DNA of 10,609 bases, taken from NCBI GenBank assembly GCA_900764225.1, contig CAAFNG010000286.1:1-10609 (forward strand), read 5' to 3'. This document shows, one piece after another, positions 1-6,989 of the stretch. This stretch comes from Lachnospiraceae bacterium. GTDB lineage: Bacteria; Bacillota; Clostridia; Lachnospirales; Lachnospiraceae. A program made the position numbers and the translations under genes. The notes beneath the pieces were generated by a model. That model did not search any database, had not been told where the DNA came from, and was given only the letters and a program-made list of their open reading frames with translations. Position 1 is the first letter of the stretch. Each line of letters begins with the position of its first letter.

Positions 1-107
1 AACAGGTCACTGCCTGACCTGTCCCGCCGGGACGGTTCTCTTAAAAACACCATATAGATTTTTTGTACGCCGCCGCCCGCCATCGAGCAGAGTTTTACAC
101 CTAATTG
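1..107. repeat. Palindromic non-coding segment of unknown origin at the left edge
   Basis: Bases 2-9 (ACAGGTCA) and 15-22 (TGACCTGT) form a perfect 8-bp inverted repeat with a 5-base loop. It overlaps a second hairpin, GTCCC (21-25) with GGGAC (29-33), which can extend to 17-36 through a bulged T. The two share bases 21-22, so they exclude each other. Downstream are a T6 run near 58-63 and a GC-rich stretch near 67-80. No plausible gene covers this segment, and a TAA at 102-104 closes the frame that continues into the Maff2 remnant. The GGGACGGTTC arm resembles dispersed palindromes I recall from clostridial genomes, but that is memory, not a search. It could be a REP/MITE-like insertion, the 3' end of an intron or IS, or an assembly joint. 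Confidence 0.5.
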
Positions 108-191
108 GGGATAAAACAGCTGATGAGCGGTGGTGGTGTTATCCTGATCGGAACACAGCTGATCCCGCTTCTGAGTGGATTATTTGGTTAA
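108..191 (+). pseudogene. C-terminal remnant of a Maff2-family small membrane protein
   Basis: The last 28 codons before the TAA at 189-191 read GIKQLMSGGGVILIG and then TQLIPLLSGLFG. This matches the C-terminal end of Maff2 proteins, hydrophobic peptides of about 70 residues encoded just upstream of the TrbL-like gene in Tn1549-type elements. The N-terminal half (first membrane helix and the usual GNDNPGAKSQ-like linker) is missing. Going upstream, codon 105-107 is TTG and 102-104 is a TAA stop. The reading frame is thus broken exactly where homology ends. An internal ATG at 123 could start only a 22-residue peptide and lacks a clear ribosome site. Either the gene was interrupted or truncated, or two sequences were misjoined. 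The role of Maff2 is not established; its position suggests a mating-channel part. Confidence 0.8.
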
Positions 192-210
192 GAGAAAGGA
201 GTAGAGATCC

Positions 211-1083
211 ATGTTCAGTCAGATTTTTGATGCGATTGAGGAATGGATGAGGGAACTCTTAACCGGGATGATCACTTCCAACCTGGACACGATGTTTACT
301 GATGTCAATCAAAAGACCGGTGAGATCGCTACCCAGGTTGGACAGACCCCGCAAGGGTGGAACGGCAGCATATTCAGTATGATCCGGAACTTATCAGATT
401 CCGTGATCATGCCGATCGCAGGTATTATTATTACACTCGTACTCTGCTACGAATTGATTTCTATGCTGACCGAGCGTAACAACATGCATGATATTGATAC
501 CTGGATGTTTTTCAAGTACTTCGTAAAAATGTGGATCGCTGTGTATCTGGTGAGTAACACATTTACGATCACAATGGCGGTATTCGATGTGGGTCAGCAC
601 GTAGTTAATTCTGCGGCCGGTGTTATCACAGGAAGTACCGCCATTGATATTTCTTCGGCATTGACGGATCTTTCCACAACACTGGAAAGTATGGAAATCG
701 GAGAACTTGTTGTATTGGCGCTGGAAACCCTTATCGTCGGCTTCTGTATGAAGATCTTGTCTGTACTGATCACAGTGATCATGTATGGACGTATGATAGA
801 GATTTACCTATATACCTCAGTTGCGCCGATTCCATTCGCAACTATGAGCAACAGAGAATGGGGACAGATCGGCACAAATTATTTCAGAGGACTCTTTGCC
901 CTGGCTTTCCAGGCATTTCTGATGATGGTATGCGTTGCAATCTATGCAGTGCTTGTTGCAGGTATCCAGTATTCAGATAATCTGAGTTCTTCATTATTTG
1001 GCGTTATGGCTTACACAGTAATCTTATGCTATAGCCTTTTTAAGACGGCATCCTTAAGTAAGTCGATATTTAACGCGCACTAA
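211..1083 (+). CDS. VirB6/TrbL-like conjugal transfer membrane protein (CD1112 type)
   Basis: This 290-residue protein is a polytopic membrane protein. Hydrophobic segments lie near residues 64-86, 105-127, 163-192, 226-250 and 260-280, after an amphipathic N-terminus of about 60 residues. The stretch at 200-236, with APIPFATMSNREWGQIG and a following aromatic/Gln-rich helix, is the most typical part of the TrbL/VirB6-like family of Gram-positive elements. Family knowledge: VirB6-type proteins form part of the inner-membrane channel of type IV secretion machines. The start is well set by AAAGGAG at 195-201, nine bases before the ATG. It follows the Maff2 remnant by 19 bases and precedes PrgI by 22, the standard order. 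No signal peptide, frameshift or missing segment is seen. The channel role is by homology. Confidence 0.9.
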   Translation: MFSQIFDAIEEWMRELLTGMITSNLDTMFTDVNQKTGEIATQVGQTPQGWNGSIFSMIRNLSDSVIMPIAGIIITLVLCYELISMLTERNNMHDIDTWMFFKYFVKMWIAVYLVSNTFTITMAVFDVGQHVVNSAAGVITGSTAIDISSALTDLSTTLESMEIGELVVLALETLIVGFCMKILSVLITVIMYGRMIEIYLYTSVAPIPFATMSNREWGQIGTNYFRGLFALAFQAFLMMVCVAIYAVLVAGIQYSDNLSSSLFGVMAYTVILCYSLFKTASLSKSIFNAH

Positions 1084-1105
1084 ATTACAGGAAGGAGTGA
1101 AAATC

Positions 1106-1495
1106 ATGGCATATGTCAGCGTACCGAAAGATTTAACGAAGGTAAAGAATAAAGTAGCATTTAACCTGACCAAAAGACAGTTGATCTGTATCGGGATAGG
1201 TGCTGCAATGGGAATTCCAAGCTATTTCCTCTTGCGTAATGTGATGGGAAACAGTAATGCAGCAACAGTCATGGTGCTTTTGATGTTACCGGCATTTTTA
1301 TTTGCCATGTACGAAAAAGACGGGATGCATCTGGAAGATGTTCTGATGCATATGATCCGGGTGAAGTTTCTTCGTCCATCCGTCAGAAAATATGAAACTG
1401 AAAACTATTATGAGACAGATCCGGAACAGATTAGACAGTCTCCGGATACAGGAAAACCGAAAGGAGGAAAAACGGTTGCGAAAAAAGAAAAATAA
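1106..1495 (+). CDS. PrgI-family conjugation membrane protein
   Basis: The 129-residue product begins MAYVSVPKDLTKVKNKVAF, the characteristic opening of PrgI-family proteins of Gram-positive conjugative elements. Two hydrophobic segments follow, near residues 26-44 and 53-69. A charged C-terminal half ends in a Lys-rich tail. Family knowledge: PrgI is a small VirB3-like inner-membrane component encoded directly upstream of the VirB4 ATPase, as here. The ATG at 1106 is preferred because GAAGGAG (1091-1097) sits eight bases upstream. An in-frame GTG at 1097 lies inside that ribosome site and would add only MKI. The last 20 bases overlap the VirB4 gene in another frame, and the VirB4 ribosome site lies inside this gene, suggesting coupled translation. 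Confidence 0.9.
   Translation: MAYVSVPKDLTKVKNKVAFNLTKRQLICIGIGAAMGIPSYFLLRNVMGNSNAATVMVLLMLPAFLFAMYEKDGMHLEDVLMHMIRVKFLRPSVRKYETENYYETDPEQIRQSPDTGKPKGGKTVAKKEK
1461..1478 (+). promoter_or_regulatory. Ribosome site and TTG start deciding the VirB4 N-terminus
   Basis: AAAGGAGG ends at 1467 and is followed after eight bases by TTG at 1476-1478, in frame with VirB4. The open frame extends back to an ATG at 1392, but that start has no ribosome site and would add 28 residues read from inside PrgI. The Lys-rich sequence right after the TTG (RKKKNKK) fits a natural N-terminus. The site lies within the PrgI gene, 17 bases before its stop codon, so ribosomes ending PrgI could re-initiate here. Confidence 0.8.
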
Positions 1496-3914
1496 GAAAA
1501 CTGTCGCAGATACCGGATACAAAAAAGTAGACAGAAAAGAGAAAAAGAAAAAAGAAAAGCAGGAGGAAAAACGCAGGCAGAAAAAACTGTCCGTCCAGCA
1601 GTCGATTGCTTATAAGGAAATGGGAAGAGATGGGATCTGCAGGGTACAGGGAAAAACGTATTCTAAGTGTATCCGCTTTTATGACATCAACTACCAGCTG
1701 GCTCAGAATGAAGATAAAAATGCAATCTTTGAAAACTGGTGTGACTTCCTCAATTACTTTGACAGCAGCATCCATTTTCAGCTGAGCTTTATCAACCATA
1801 AGAGCAGCATGAAGGAGTTTGAGCAGGTCATCCGGATCCGACCACAGGAGGATGCTTTTGATGATGTCCGTATGGAATACGCAAAGATGTTGAAACAGCA
1901 GCTGGCAAAAGGAAACAACGGTCTGGTGAAGTCAAAATATATCACCTTTTCCATCGAAGCGGATAATATCCGGGAAGCAAAGCCAAAGCTGGAACGTATT
2001 GAATCAGATATCCTGAACAACTTCAAGATCCTTGGAGTTCCGGCATATCCGCTGAATGGCGTGGAACGTCTGCAGATACTGTATGAGACTTTCAATCCGG
2101 ATATCATGACAGACTTCCAGTTTGATTATGGTTCCATGATCCGGACAGGACTCAATACAAAGGATTATGTGGCACCGACCAGTTTTGTATTCCGAGACAG
2201 AAATACGTTCCAGATGGGAAATACTATCGGGGCTGTCTCTTATCTGCAGATCCTGGCACCGGAGCTTACGGATAAGATGCTGGCAGAATTTCTGGATATC
2301 GATAAGAACCTGATCGTCAACCTGCATGTCCAGTCTGTGGATCAGATGAAGGCAATCAAGCTGGTAAAAAGCAAAGTGACGGATATCAACCGTATGAAAA
2401 TCGAAGAACAGAAAAAAGCAGTCCGGGCCGGATACGATATGGATATCATTCCATCGGATCTGAACACGTATGGCGGAGAAGCTAAGCGTCTGTTAGAAGA
2501 CCTGCAGTCACGAAATGAGCGTATGTTCCTTGTAACAGCGCTCTTTTTAAATACAGCAAAGACCAAACAGGCACTGGACAATGCCATCTTCCAGACTGCC
2601 GGAATTGCACAGAAATACAACTGTGTACTGAAACGTCTGGACTATCAGCAGGAAGAAGGACTGATGAGCAGTGTTCCGCTGGGAGTCAATCATATCCCCA
2701 TCAAACGTGCACTGACCACGACCAGCACTGCTATCTTCGTACCGTTTACCACTCAGGAACTTTTTATGGCAGGAGAATCCCTGTATTACGGATTAAATGC
2801 ACTCAGCAACAACATGATTATGGTGGATCGTAAAAAGCTGAAAAACCCGAATGGACTAATCCTTGGTACACCTGGATCCGGTAAATCCTTTGCTGCAAAA
2901 AGAGAAATCACCAACGCTTTCTTTGTCACGAAGGATGACATTATCATCGGAGATCCGGAGGGTGAGTATTATCCACTGGTCCATGCACTTGGCGGACAGG
3001 TCGTACACATTTCACCGACCAGTAAGGATTATATCAATCCGATGGATATCAATATGGATTATTCCGATGATGACAATCCACTTGGTGTAAAATCTGATTT
3101 TGTCCTGTCTTTATGTGAGCTGATCATGGGAAGCAGGGATGGAATTGAAGCAGAGGAAAAATCAGTGATTGACCGCTGTCTTCCACTGGTGTATCAGAAG
3201 TACTTTGCAGATCCAAAACCGGAAAATATGCCGGTCCTTGGTGACCTGTATGACTGCCTCAGAAAGCAGAAAGAACCGCAGGCACAGAGAATTGCAACAG
3301 CGTTGGAAATCTATGTAAATGGATCACTGAAAGTATTTAACCATAGAACCAATGTGGAACTGAATAACCGTATTGTCTGCTTTGACATCAAGGAACTTGG
3401 AAAGCAGCTGAAGAAAATCGGAATGCTCATCGTCCAGGATCAGGTATGGAACAGAGTTACGATCAACCGCGGCATCAAATCCACCAGGTACTATATCGAT
3501 GAGTTCCACCTTCTGCTCAAAGAAGAACAGACAGCAGCTTATTCCGTAGAAATATGGAAGAGATTCAGAAAATGGGGTGGTATTCCAAGTGGTATCACCC
3601 AGAATATCAAAGATCTTCTTGCCAGCAGGGAAATTGAAAATATCTTTGAGAACAGTGATTTTATCCTGATGCTGAACCAGGCTGCAGGTGACAGACAGAT
3701 CCTTGCAAAACAGCTGAATATTTCCCCGTATCAGTTGTCTTATGTGACGAATTCCGGGGAAGGAGAAGGACTTCTTTTCTATGGAACAACAATTATTCCA
3801 TTTAAGGACAAGTTCGATAAGAACTTGAAGCTGTACAGTTTGATGACTACAAAACCAGAAGAAGTTGAAAAACGAGAGAAAGAAATGGAGGCGGAAAAGC
3901 ATGAAGGAAATTGA
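1476..3914 (+). CDS. VirB4/TrbE-family type IV secretion ATPase
   Basis: From the TTG start the protein has 812 residues, a normal length for VirB4 motors of Tn1549-type elements. A very Lys-rich N-terminus (about residues 1-40) precedes the VirB4 N-terminal domain (about 45-430). The C-terminal RecA-like ATPase domain follows. It carries Walker A GTPGSGKS at 464-471 (K470), a GDPEGEY motif at 492-498, a Walker B region YYIDEFH with D675-E676, and a GITQN motif around Q709. All key residues are intact. Family knowledge: VirB4 hydrolyses ATP at the cytoplasmic face of the inner membrane to drive assembly and substrate transfer in conjugation. It lies between PrgI (20-base overlap) and a small unknown gene (14-base overlap), so it is probably translated in a coupled series. 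No frameshift is seen. Confidence 0.95.
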   Translation: MRKKKNKKTVADTGYKKVDRKEKKKKEKQEEKRRQKKLSVQQSIAYKEMGRDGICRVQGKTYSKCIRFYDINYQLAQNEDKNAIFENWCDFLNYFDSSIHFQLSFINHKSSMKEFEQVIRIRPQEDAFDDVRMEYAKMLKQQLAKGNNGLVKSKYITFSIEADNIREAKPKLERIESDILNNFKILGVPAYPLNGVERLQILYETFNPDIMTDFQFDYGSMIRTGLNTKDYVAPTSFVFRDRNTFQMGNTIGAVSYLQILAPELTDKMLAEFLDIDKNLIVNLHVQSVDQMKAIKLVKSKVTDINRMKIEEQKKAVRAGYDMDIIPSDLNTYGGEAKRLLEDLQSRNERMFLVTALFLNTAKTKQALDNAIFQTAGIAQKYNCVLKRLDYQQEEGLMSSVPLGVNHIPIKRALTTTSTAIFVPFTTQELFMAGESLYYGLNALSNNMIMVDRKKLKNPNGLILGTPGSGKSFAAKREITNAFFVTKDDIIIGDPEGEYYPLVHALGGQVVHISPTSKDYINPMDINMDYSDDDNPLGVKSDFVLSLCELIMGSRDGIEAEEKSVIDRCLPLVYQKYFADPKPENMPVLGDLYDCLRKQKEPQAQRIATALEIYVNGSLKVFNHRTNVELNNRIVCFDIKELGKQLKKIGMLIVQDQVWNRVTINRGIKSTRYYIDEFHLLLKEEQTAAYSVEIWKRFRKWGGIPSGITQNIKDLLASREIENIFENSDFILMLNQAAGDRQILAKQLNISPYQLSYVTNSGEGEGLLFYGTTIIPFKDKFDKNLKLYSLMTTKPEEVEKREKEMEAEKHEGN

Positions 3915-4359
3915 TAAGATCCGAATCAGGCAGTGGAATCAGGATAATCCTTACATTCAGATGAAAAATCTGGAAAATGCACAGCCTGGATACCGTGTTC
4001 ATACAGTCAATGATGATCATCATCTGTATGAACTTCCGCTGGAAACACAGAACATTATCCTTGACTGGGTATTCTGGAATTTTTATCCGGCACAGAAAAT
4101 CTATCCGCATCTTACCAGTGATGATCTGAAAGAAGTTTTGTATAAACGTACCCAGATCCATCTGCACAACAATCAGTTCAAGGAGGCTATGCTGATCAAT
4201 GGTTTCTGGCCGAGAGATCCGAGTGAATTGAACTGGGTATTTCATATCCAGGCGAGCTCTCCGGCAATCAGGACACAGGCAGATGGTTATCCTGGTATCC
4301 CGATTATAGGACGCCAGGAACTGAATGAGTACAGAAAGAAAAGTTGTGCCAGGAGGTGA
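3901..4359 (+). CDS. Small soluble protein of unknown function between VirB4 and the hydrolase gene
   Basis: I do not recognise this 152-residue protein with confidence. The start chosen is the ATG at 3901, nine bases after GGAGG (3887-3891). An upstream in-frame ATG at 3865 lacks such a site. It overlaps the end of VirB4 by 14 bases, and its stop (4357-4359) lies in the ribosome site of the next gene. There is no signal peptide or membrane segment. The middle (about residues 52-118) looks folded: aromatic-rich DWVFWNFYPA, then LTSDDLKEVLYK, NNQFKEAMLINGF, and NWVFHI. The layout of a YP motif, a TS..LK helix and an AM..GF segment vaguely recalls small phage-type proteins, which is an impression only. 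Its position suggests an accessory or cytoplasmic part of the transfer machine. It is no ORF artefact: spacing, overlap and composition all fit a gene. Confidence 0.82.
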   Translation: MKEIDKIRIRQWNQDNPYIQMKNLENAQPGYRVHTVNDDHHLYELPLETQNIILDWVFWNFYPAQKIYPHLTSDDLKEVLYKRTQIHLHNNQFKEAMLINGFWPRDPSELNWVFHIQASSPAIRTQADGYPGIPIIGRQELNEYRKKSCARR

Positions 4360-4368
4360 TGACCTATA
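4351..4368 (+). promoter_or_regulatory. Strong ribosome site followed by ATA: possible AUA start of the hydrolase gene
   Basis: AGGAGG at 4351-4356 is one of the best ribosome sites in the window, yet no ATG, GTG or TTG in the hydrolase frame follows at the right distance. Nine bases downstream lies ATA (4366-4368), in frame, followed by AGKEFKGKDKKVAK and then the ATG at 4411. An in-frame TGA at 4360-4362 rules out any start further upstream. The ATG at 4359 is in another frame and stops after eight codons. The simplest reading is that the start was ATG and became ATA, by real mutation or sequencing error. Otherwise translation begins at 4411, behind a weak AAGG at 4399-4402. Confidence 0.55.
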
Positions 4369-4410
4369 GCCGGAAAAGAATTTAAAGGCAAAGATAAAAA
4401 GGTCGCAAAG

Positions 4411-6654
4411 ATGACCAGGGAGGGTTTGACAGAAGAAAACCTCCGTGATGGTAGTGTAAAAGATATCAGTCACAGGAGCCGGGGGCGACCGGAAAATAAA
4501 GAAGAATTTGTTCCGGAACGGGAACGAAAAAAGACTGAGGGCGAAGATTCAAAATCAGGAAAAGGTAAACGACTGCAAATGGAAAAGATCCGGAAATCTT
4601 CTGTCCGGCAGGAAGCTGTTGAGGATACAGTTGAAGTCACACCGGAAGAAAAAGTATCCGGATATCGAAAGAAACTGCATCGTCATGAAAAAATCCCAGA
4701 TGATGATAACAATCTGAACAGCCAAAAGAAATCCATTCGGAAGAAGCAACTGCAAAAACAGATGACCAAAGAACAGGCAAAAGCAGGAAGATTATCCTTT
4801 GATGATGAAGGAAATCAGATGGTGAAAGGTGCTGGCATGAAACCGGGAGGGACAGCCGGGAAGTACATTGCCACACAAGCTGCTATATCTGGCATGAAAG
4901 CAGTCACTTCCGAAGAGGAAGAAACAGATGAAAATGCAGGTGTGGAAAGTGCCCGACTTGCAGAGCGTGAAACAGAAGCTGCGTTACGTGGTCTGCGTCA
5001 TGCTCAGATCCGGAGCAAACGAACGGATGTGAAAACCCATCGCAGAGGATATCGTGAGGCTACCGTAGAAAAGAAATTGAGATTTGGTTCTGCAGAAAGT
5101 ATGGAAGGAGTCAAACATGCAGAATCGGTAAAGAATGCTGAGCAAAAGAGACATTTCTATAACCGCTTCTTCCAGAAAAAACGATATAAGGGTGCATACC
5201 GGGCAGCCAAAGCCGGAAAATCCGCTGGCAGTCTGGGTGGAGCAACAACCATTGCCGGTGTCGAGAACATGACGGTAAAAGCAAAGATTGCCTTGAAAGA
5301 GATCATAAAGCGTAATCGTGCCATGTTCGCAGGCATCGGTATTTTTGCGCTTCTTTTTCTAGTCATAGCGGTATCTCTGGGGAGCTGCAGTGCTTCTATC
5401 GAGGGTGCTGGATCTGTGATCGGTATCACAACGTATCCAAGTTCAGACGAGGATATCTATGCTGCCGAAAATCAATATGCTGCTTTGGAAAGTGCCTTGA
5501 ACCAACAGATCAATGAGATGGAACGAAGACATCCAAGTTATGACGAGTATCAGTACAACATTGCTGAGATTGGTCATAATCCATACCATCTTATCTCGTA
5601 TCTTACCGCAAAATATGGGGACTGGACGTACTCAGATGTTGAAAATGAACTGCAAGCTCTTTTTGAAGCACAATATCATCTGAATACGGAAGGTCGAACA
5701 GAAACGGTGACAGAAACCAGAAATGTTCGAGTTGGAGAATCATTGGGACAGGTAGTGACCAGTGGATACTGTAACTGTCGAATCTGTTGTGGTGTATGGT
5801 CCGGAGGTCCAACTGCCAGTGGTGCATATCCAACTGCAAACCATACGATTGCTGTAGATGCATCCAATCCGTTTGTGCCGATTGGCACTAAGGTAGTAAT
5901 GAATGGTGTGGAATACACAGTTGAGGATACCGGAGCCTTTGCAAGATATGGTGTGCAGTTTGACGTTTACTATGATAACCATGCTGCCGCTTCTGCTCAT
6001 GGACATCAGACCTGGGAAGCCTATATCGCAGATGACAATGGCAGTCAGGAAGTAACGGTTACCAGTACAAGCACTAAGAAGATTCTATATGTGACAGTGA
6101 CAAATGGAAGCTTTGACGCTGTGGCAAGAGCCAATCTGAATGCGGAGCAGCTGATCATCTATAATGCATTAAATACGACCTATGGAAACAGAAATTATCT
6201 GTGGGATGTAAACAATGTGACCAGTGGATCAGGCGGTAATGGAATGAGCTATGAGATTCCACCGGAAGCACTGCAGGATGAAGAATTTGCCCGGATGATC
6301 CGAGAAGCAGAAAAATATCTGGGAGTACCTTATGTATGGGGTGGCTACTCTCCATCTGGATTTGACTGCTCAGGTTTCGTATCCTATGTCATTAACCATT
6401 GTGGTAATGGCTGGAACTATGGACGGTTGACCGCAGAAGGATTAAGAGGCGTATGTACTTATGTATCACCGGGAGAAGCAAAACCAGGAGATCTGATTTT
6501 CTTCCAGGGAACGTATAACACATCCGGTGCAAGCCATGTGGGTATCTATGTCGGTAACAATATGATGATCCATTGCGGGGATCCGATCCATTACTCAAAT
6601 ATCAGCACATCCTACTGGCAGCAACATTTCATGTGCTTTGGAAGACTGCCATAA
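4411..6654 (+). CDS. Membrane-anchored 3D + NlpC/P60 cell-wall hydrolase of the conjugation machine (CD1108 type)
   Basis: The product has 747 residues from the ATG at 4411, or 762 if the upstream ATA at 4366 is used. Residues 1 to about 300 are hydrophilic and strongly basic, probably cytoplasmic, with no signal peptide. One membrane helix (about 305-325) follows, then extracellular domains. A linker near 350-435 is followed by a 3D (beta-barrel) domain at about 450-545 with a Cys cluster (C454, C456, C459, C460) and aspartates D483, D506 (DTG) and D518 (FDVY). The C-terminus from about 630 is an NlpC/P60 domain with catalytic C653 in DCSGF, H709 in SHVG and H721 in MIHCG. Family knowledge: NlpC/P60 enzymes cleave peptide bonds in peptidoglycan, and in conjugative elements such enzymes open the wall for the mating channel. 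All catalytic residues are present. The basic cytoplasmic part is unexplained. Confidence 0.9.
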   Translation: MTREGLTEENLRDGSVKDISHRSRGRPENKEEFVPERERKKTEGEDSKSGKGKRLQMEKIRKSSVRQEAVEDTVEVTPEEKVSGYRKKLHRHEKIPDDDNNLNSQKKSIRKKQLQKQMTKEQAKAGRLSFDDEGNQMVKGAGMKPGGTAGKYIATQAAISGMKAVTSEEEETDENAGVESARLAERETEAALRGLRHAQIRSKRTDVKTHRRGYREATVEKKLRFGSAESMEGVKHAESVKNAEQKRHFYNRFFQKKRYKGAYRAAKAGKSAGSLGGATTIAGVENMTVKAKIALKEIIKRNRAMFAGIGIFALLFLVIAVSLGSCSASIEGAGSVIGITTYPSSDEDIYAAENQYAALESALNQQINEMERRHPSYDEYQYNIAEIGHNPYHLISYLTAKYGDWTYSDVENELQALFEAQYHLNTEGRTETVTETRNVRVGESLGQVVTSGYCNCRICCGVWSGGPTASGAYPTANHTIAVDASNPFVPIGTKVVMNGVEYTVEDTGAFARYGVQFDVYYDNHAAASAHGHQTWEAYIADDNGSQEVTVTSTSTKKILYVTVTNGSFDAVARANLNAEQLIIYNALNTTYGNRNYLWDVNNVTSGSGGNGMSYEIPPEALQDEEFARMIREAEKYLGVPYVWGGYSPSGFDCSGFVSYVINHCGNGWNYGRLTAEGLRGVCTYVSPGEAKPGDLIFFQGTYNTSGASHVGIYVGNNMMIHCGDPIHYSNISTSYWQQHFMCFGRLP

Positions 6655-6680
6655 AGGGGTGAACGAAGGGAGGTGAAAGT

Positions 6681-6989
6681 TTGAATAAAAAGATTAAAAA
6701 ATATCTGGATGAGATTGCCAAGACAGAGAAAAAGATCGCGGATCTGCAGCAATATCTTAGGGGTGTCCAGGCTGCATTAAAGCAGGAAGAGGACAATGAG
6801 ATGATCAGGTGCATCCGTGGTATGAAGATGGATAATGATCAGTTATATGATCTTTTGGATGGTATCCAGAGTGGAAAAGTTAAATTTCAGGTAAGCAGAG
6901 AGTCTGACGATGAAGGTTCAGGCTCCTTTGTATTCACAGAAGAAAATAAGGAGGAATATCAGAATGGTGAAATGGAAGAAAATGAATAA
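6681..6989 (+). CDS. DUF4315-family small coiled-coil protein
   Basis: This 102-residue protein begins MNKKIKKYLDEIAKTEKKI, with heptad-like charged/hydrophobic spacing through about residue 40 that suggests a coiled coil. A short segment near 50-70 (DNDQLYDLLDGIQSGK) and an acidic Glu-rich tail follow. This matches DUF4315, a small family encoded beside the hydrolase and DUF4366 genes in Tn1549-type elements; its function is unknown. The start is TTG at 6681, seven bases after GGGAGG (6668-6673); a nearby GTG is out of frame and stops at once. The gene overlaps the next one by 26 bases, and the AAGGAGG for that gene lies within this coding sequence. Coupled expression with DUF4366 is therefore likely. 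A partnership with the hydrolase or DUF4366 is inference from position only. Confidence 0.88.
   Translation: MNKKIKKYLDEIAKTEKKIADLQQYLRGVQAALKQEEDNEMIRCIRGMKMDNDQLYDLLDGIQSGKVKFQVSRESDDEGSGSFVFTEENKEEYQNGEMEENE

Noticed and set aside
41..107. Faint resemblance of the GC-rich stretch near 62-103 to the Illumina P5 adapter (TACG..CG..CC, CGAG, ACAC).
   Set aside because: Too many mismatches and an insertion of several bases are needed; unlike the right edge there is no exact adapter match.
1..107. 3' end of a group II intron (domain V/VI) inserted in Maff2.
   Set aside because: The stem near 17-37 ends in GACGGTTC like domain V, but it lacks the GAGC-type 5' strand, a GNRA tetraloop and an obvious domain VI. 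Kept only as one alternative.
116..165. Repeated ACAGCTGAT at 116 and 155.
   Set aside because: Both copies lie in the Maff2 reading frame or beside codons for QL; the repeat is short and likely chance.
1478..1495. Programmed frameshift at the A-rich run (A AAA AAG) fusing PrgI to VirB4.
   Set aside because: The heptamer is in phase with VirB4, not PrgI, and moving from PrgI to VirB4 needs a +1 shift. A good ribosome site and TTG explain VirB4 expression without it.
3324..4473. Long minus-strand open frames (192 and 208 residues) opposite VirB4 and the small unknown gene.
   Set aside because: They lie antisense to well-supported genes, lack ribosome sites and have Cys/Phe/Ile-rich shadow composition.
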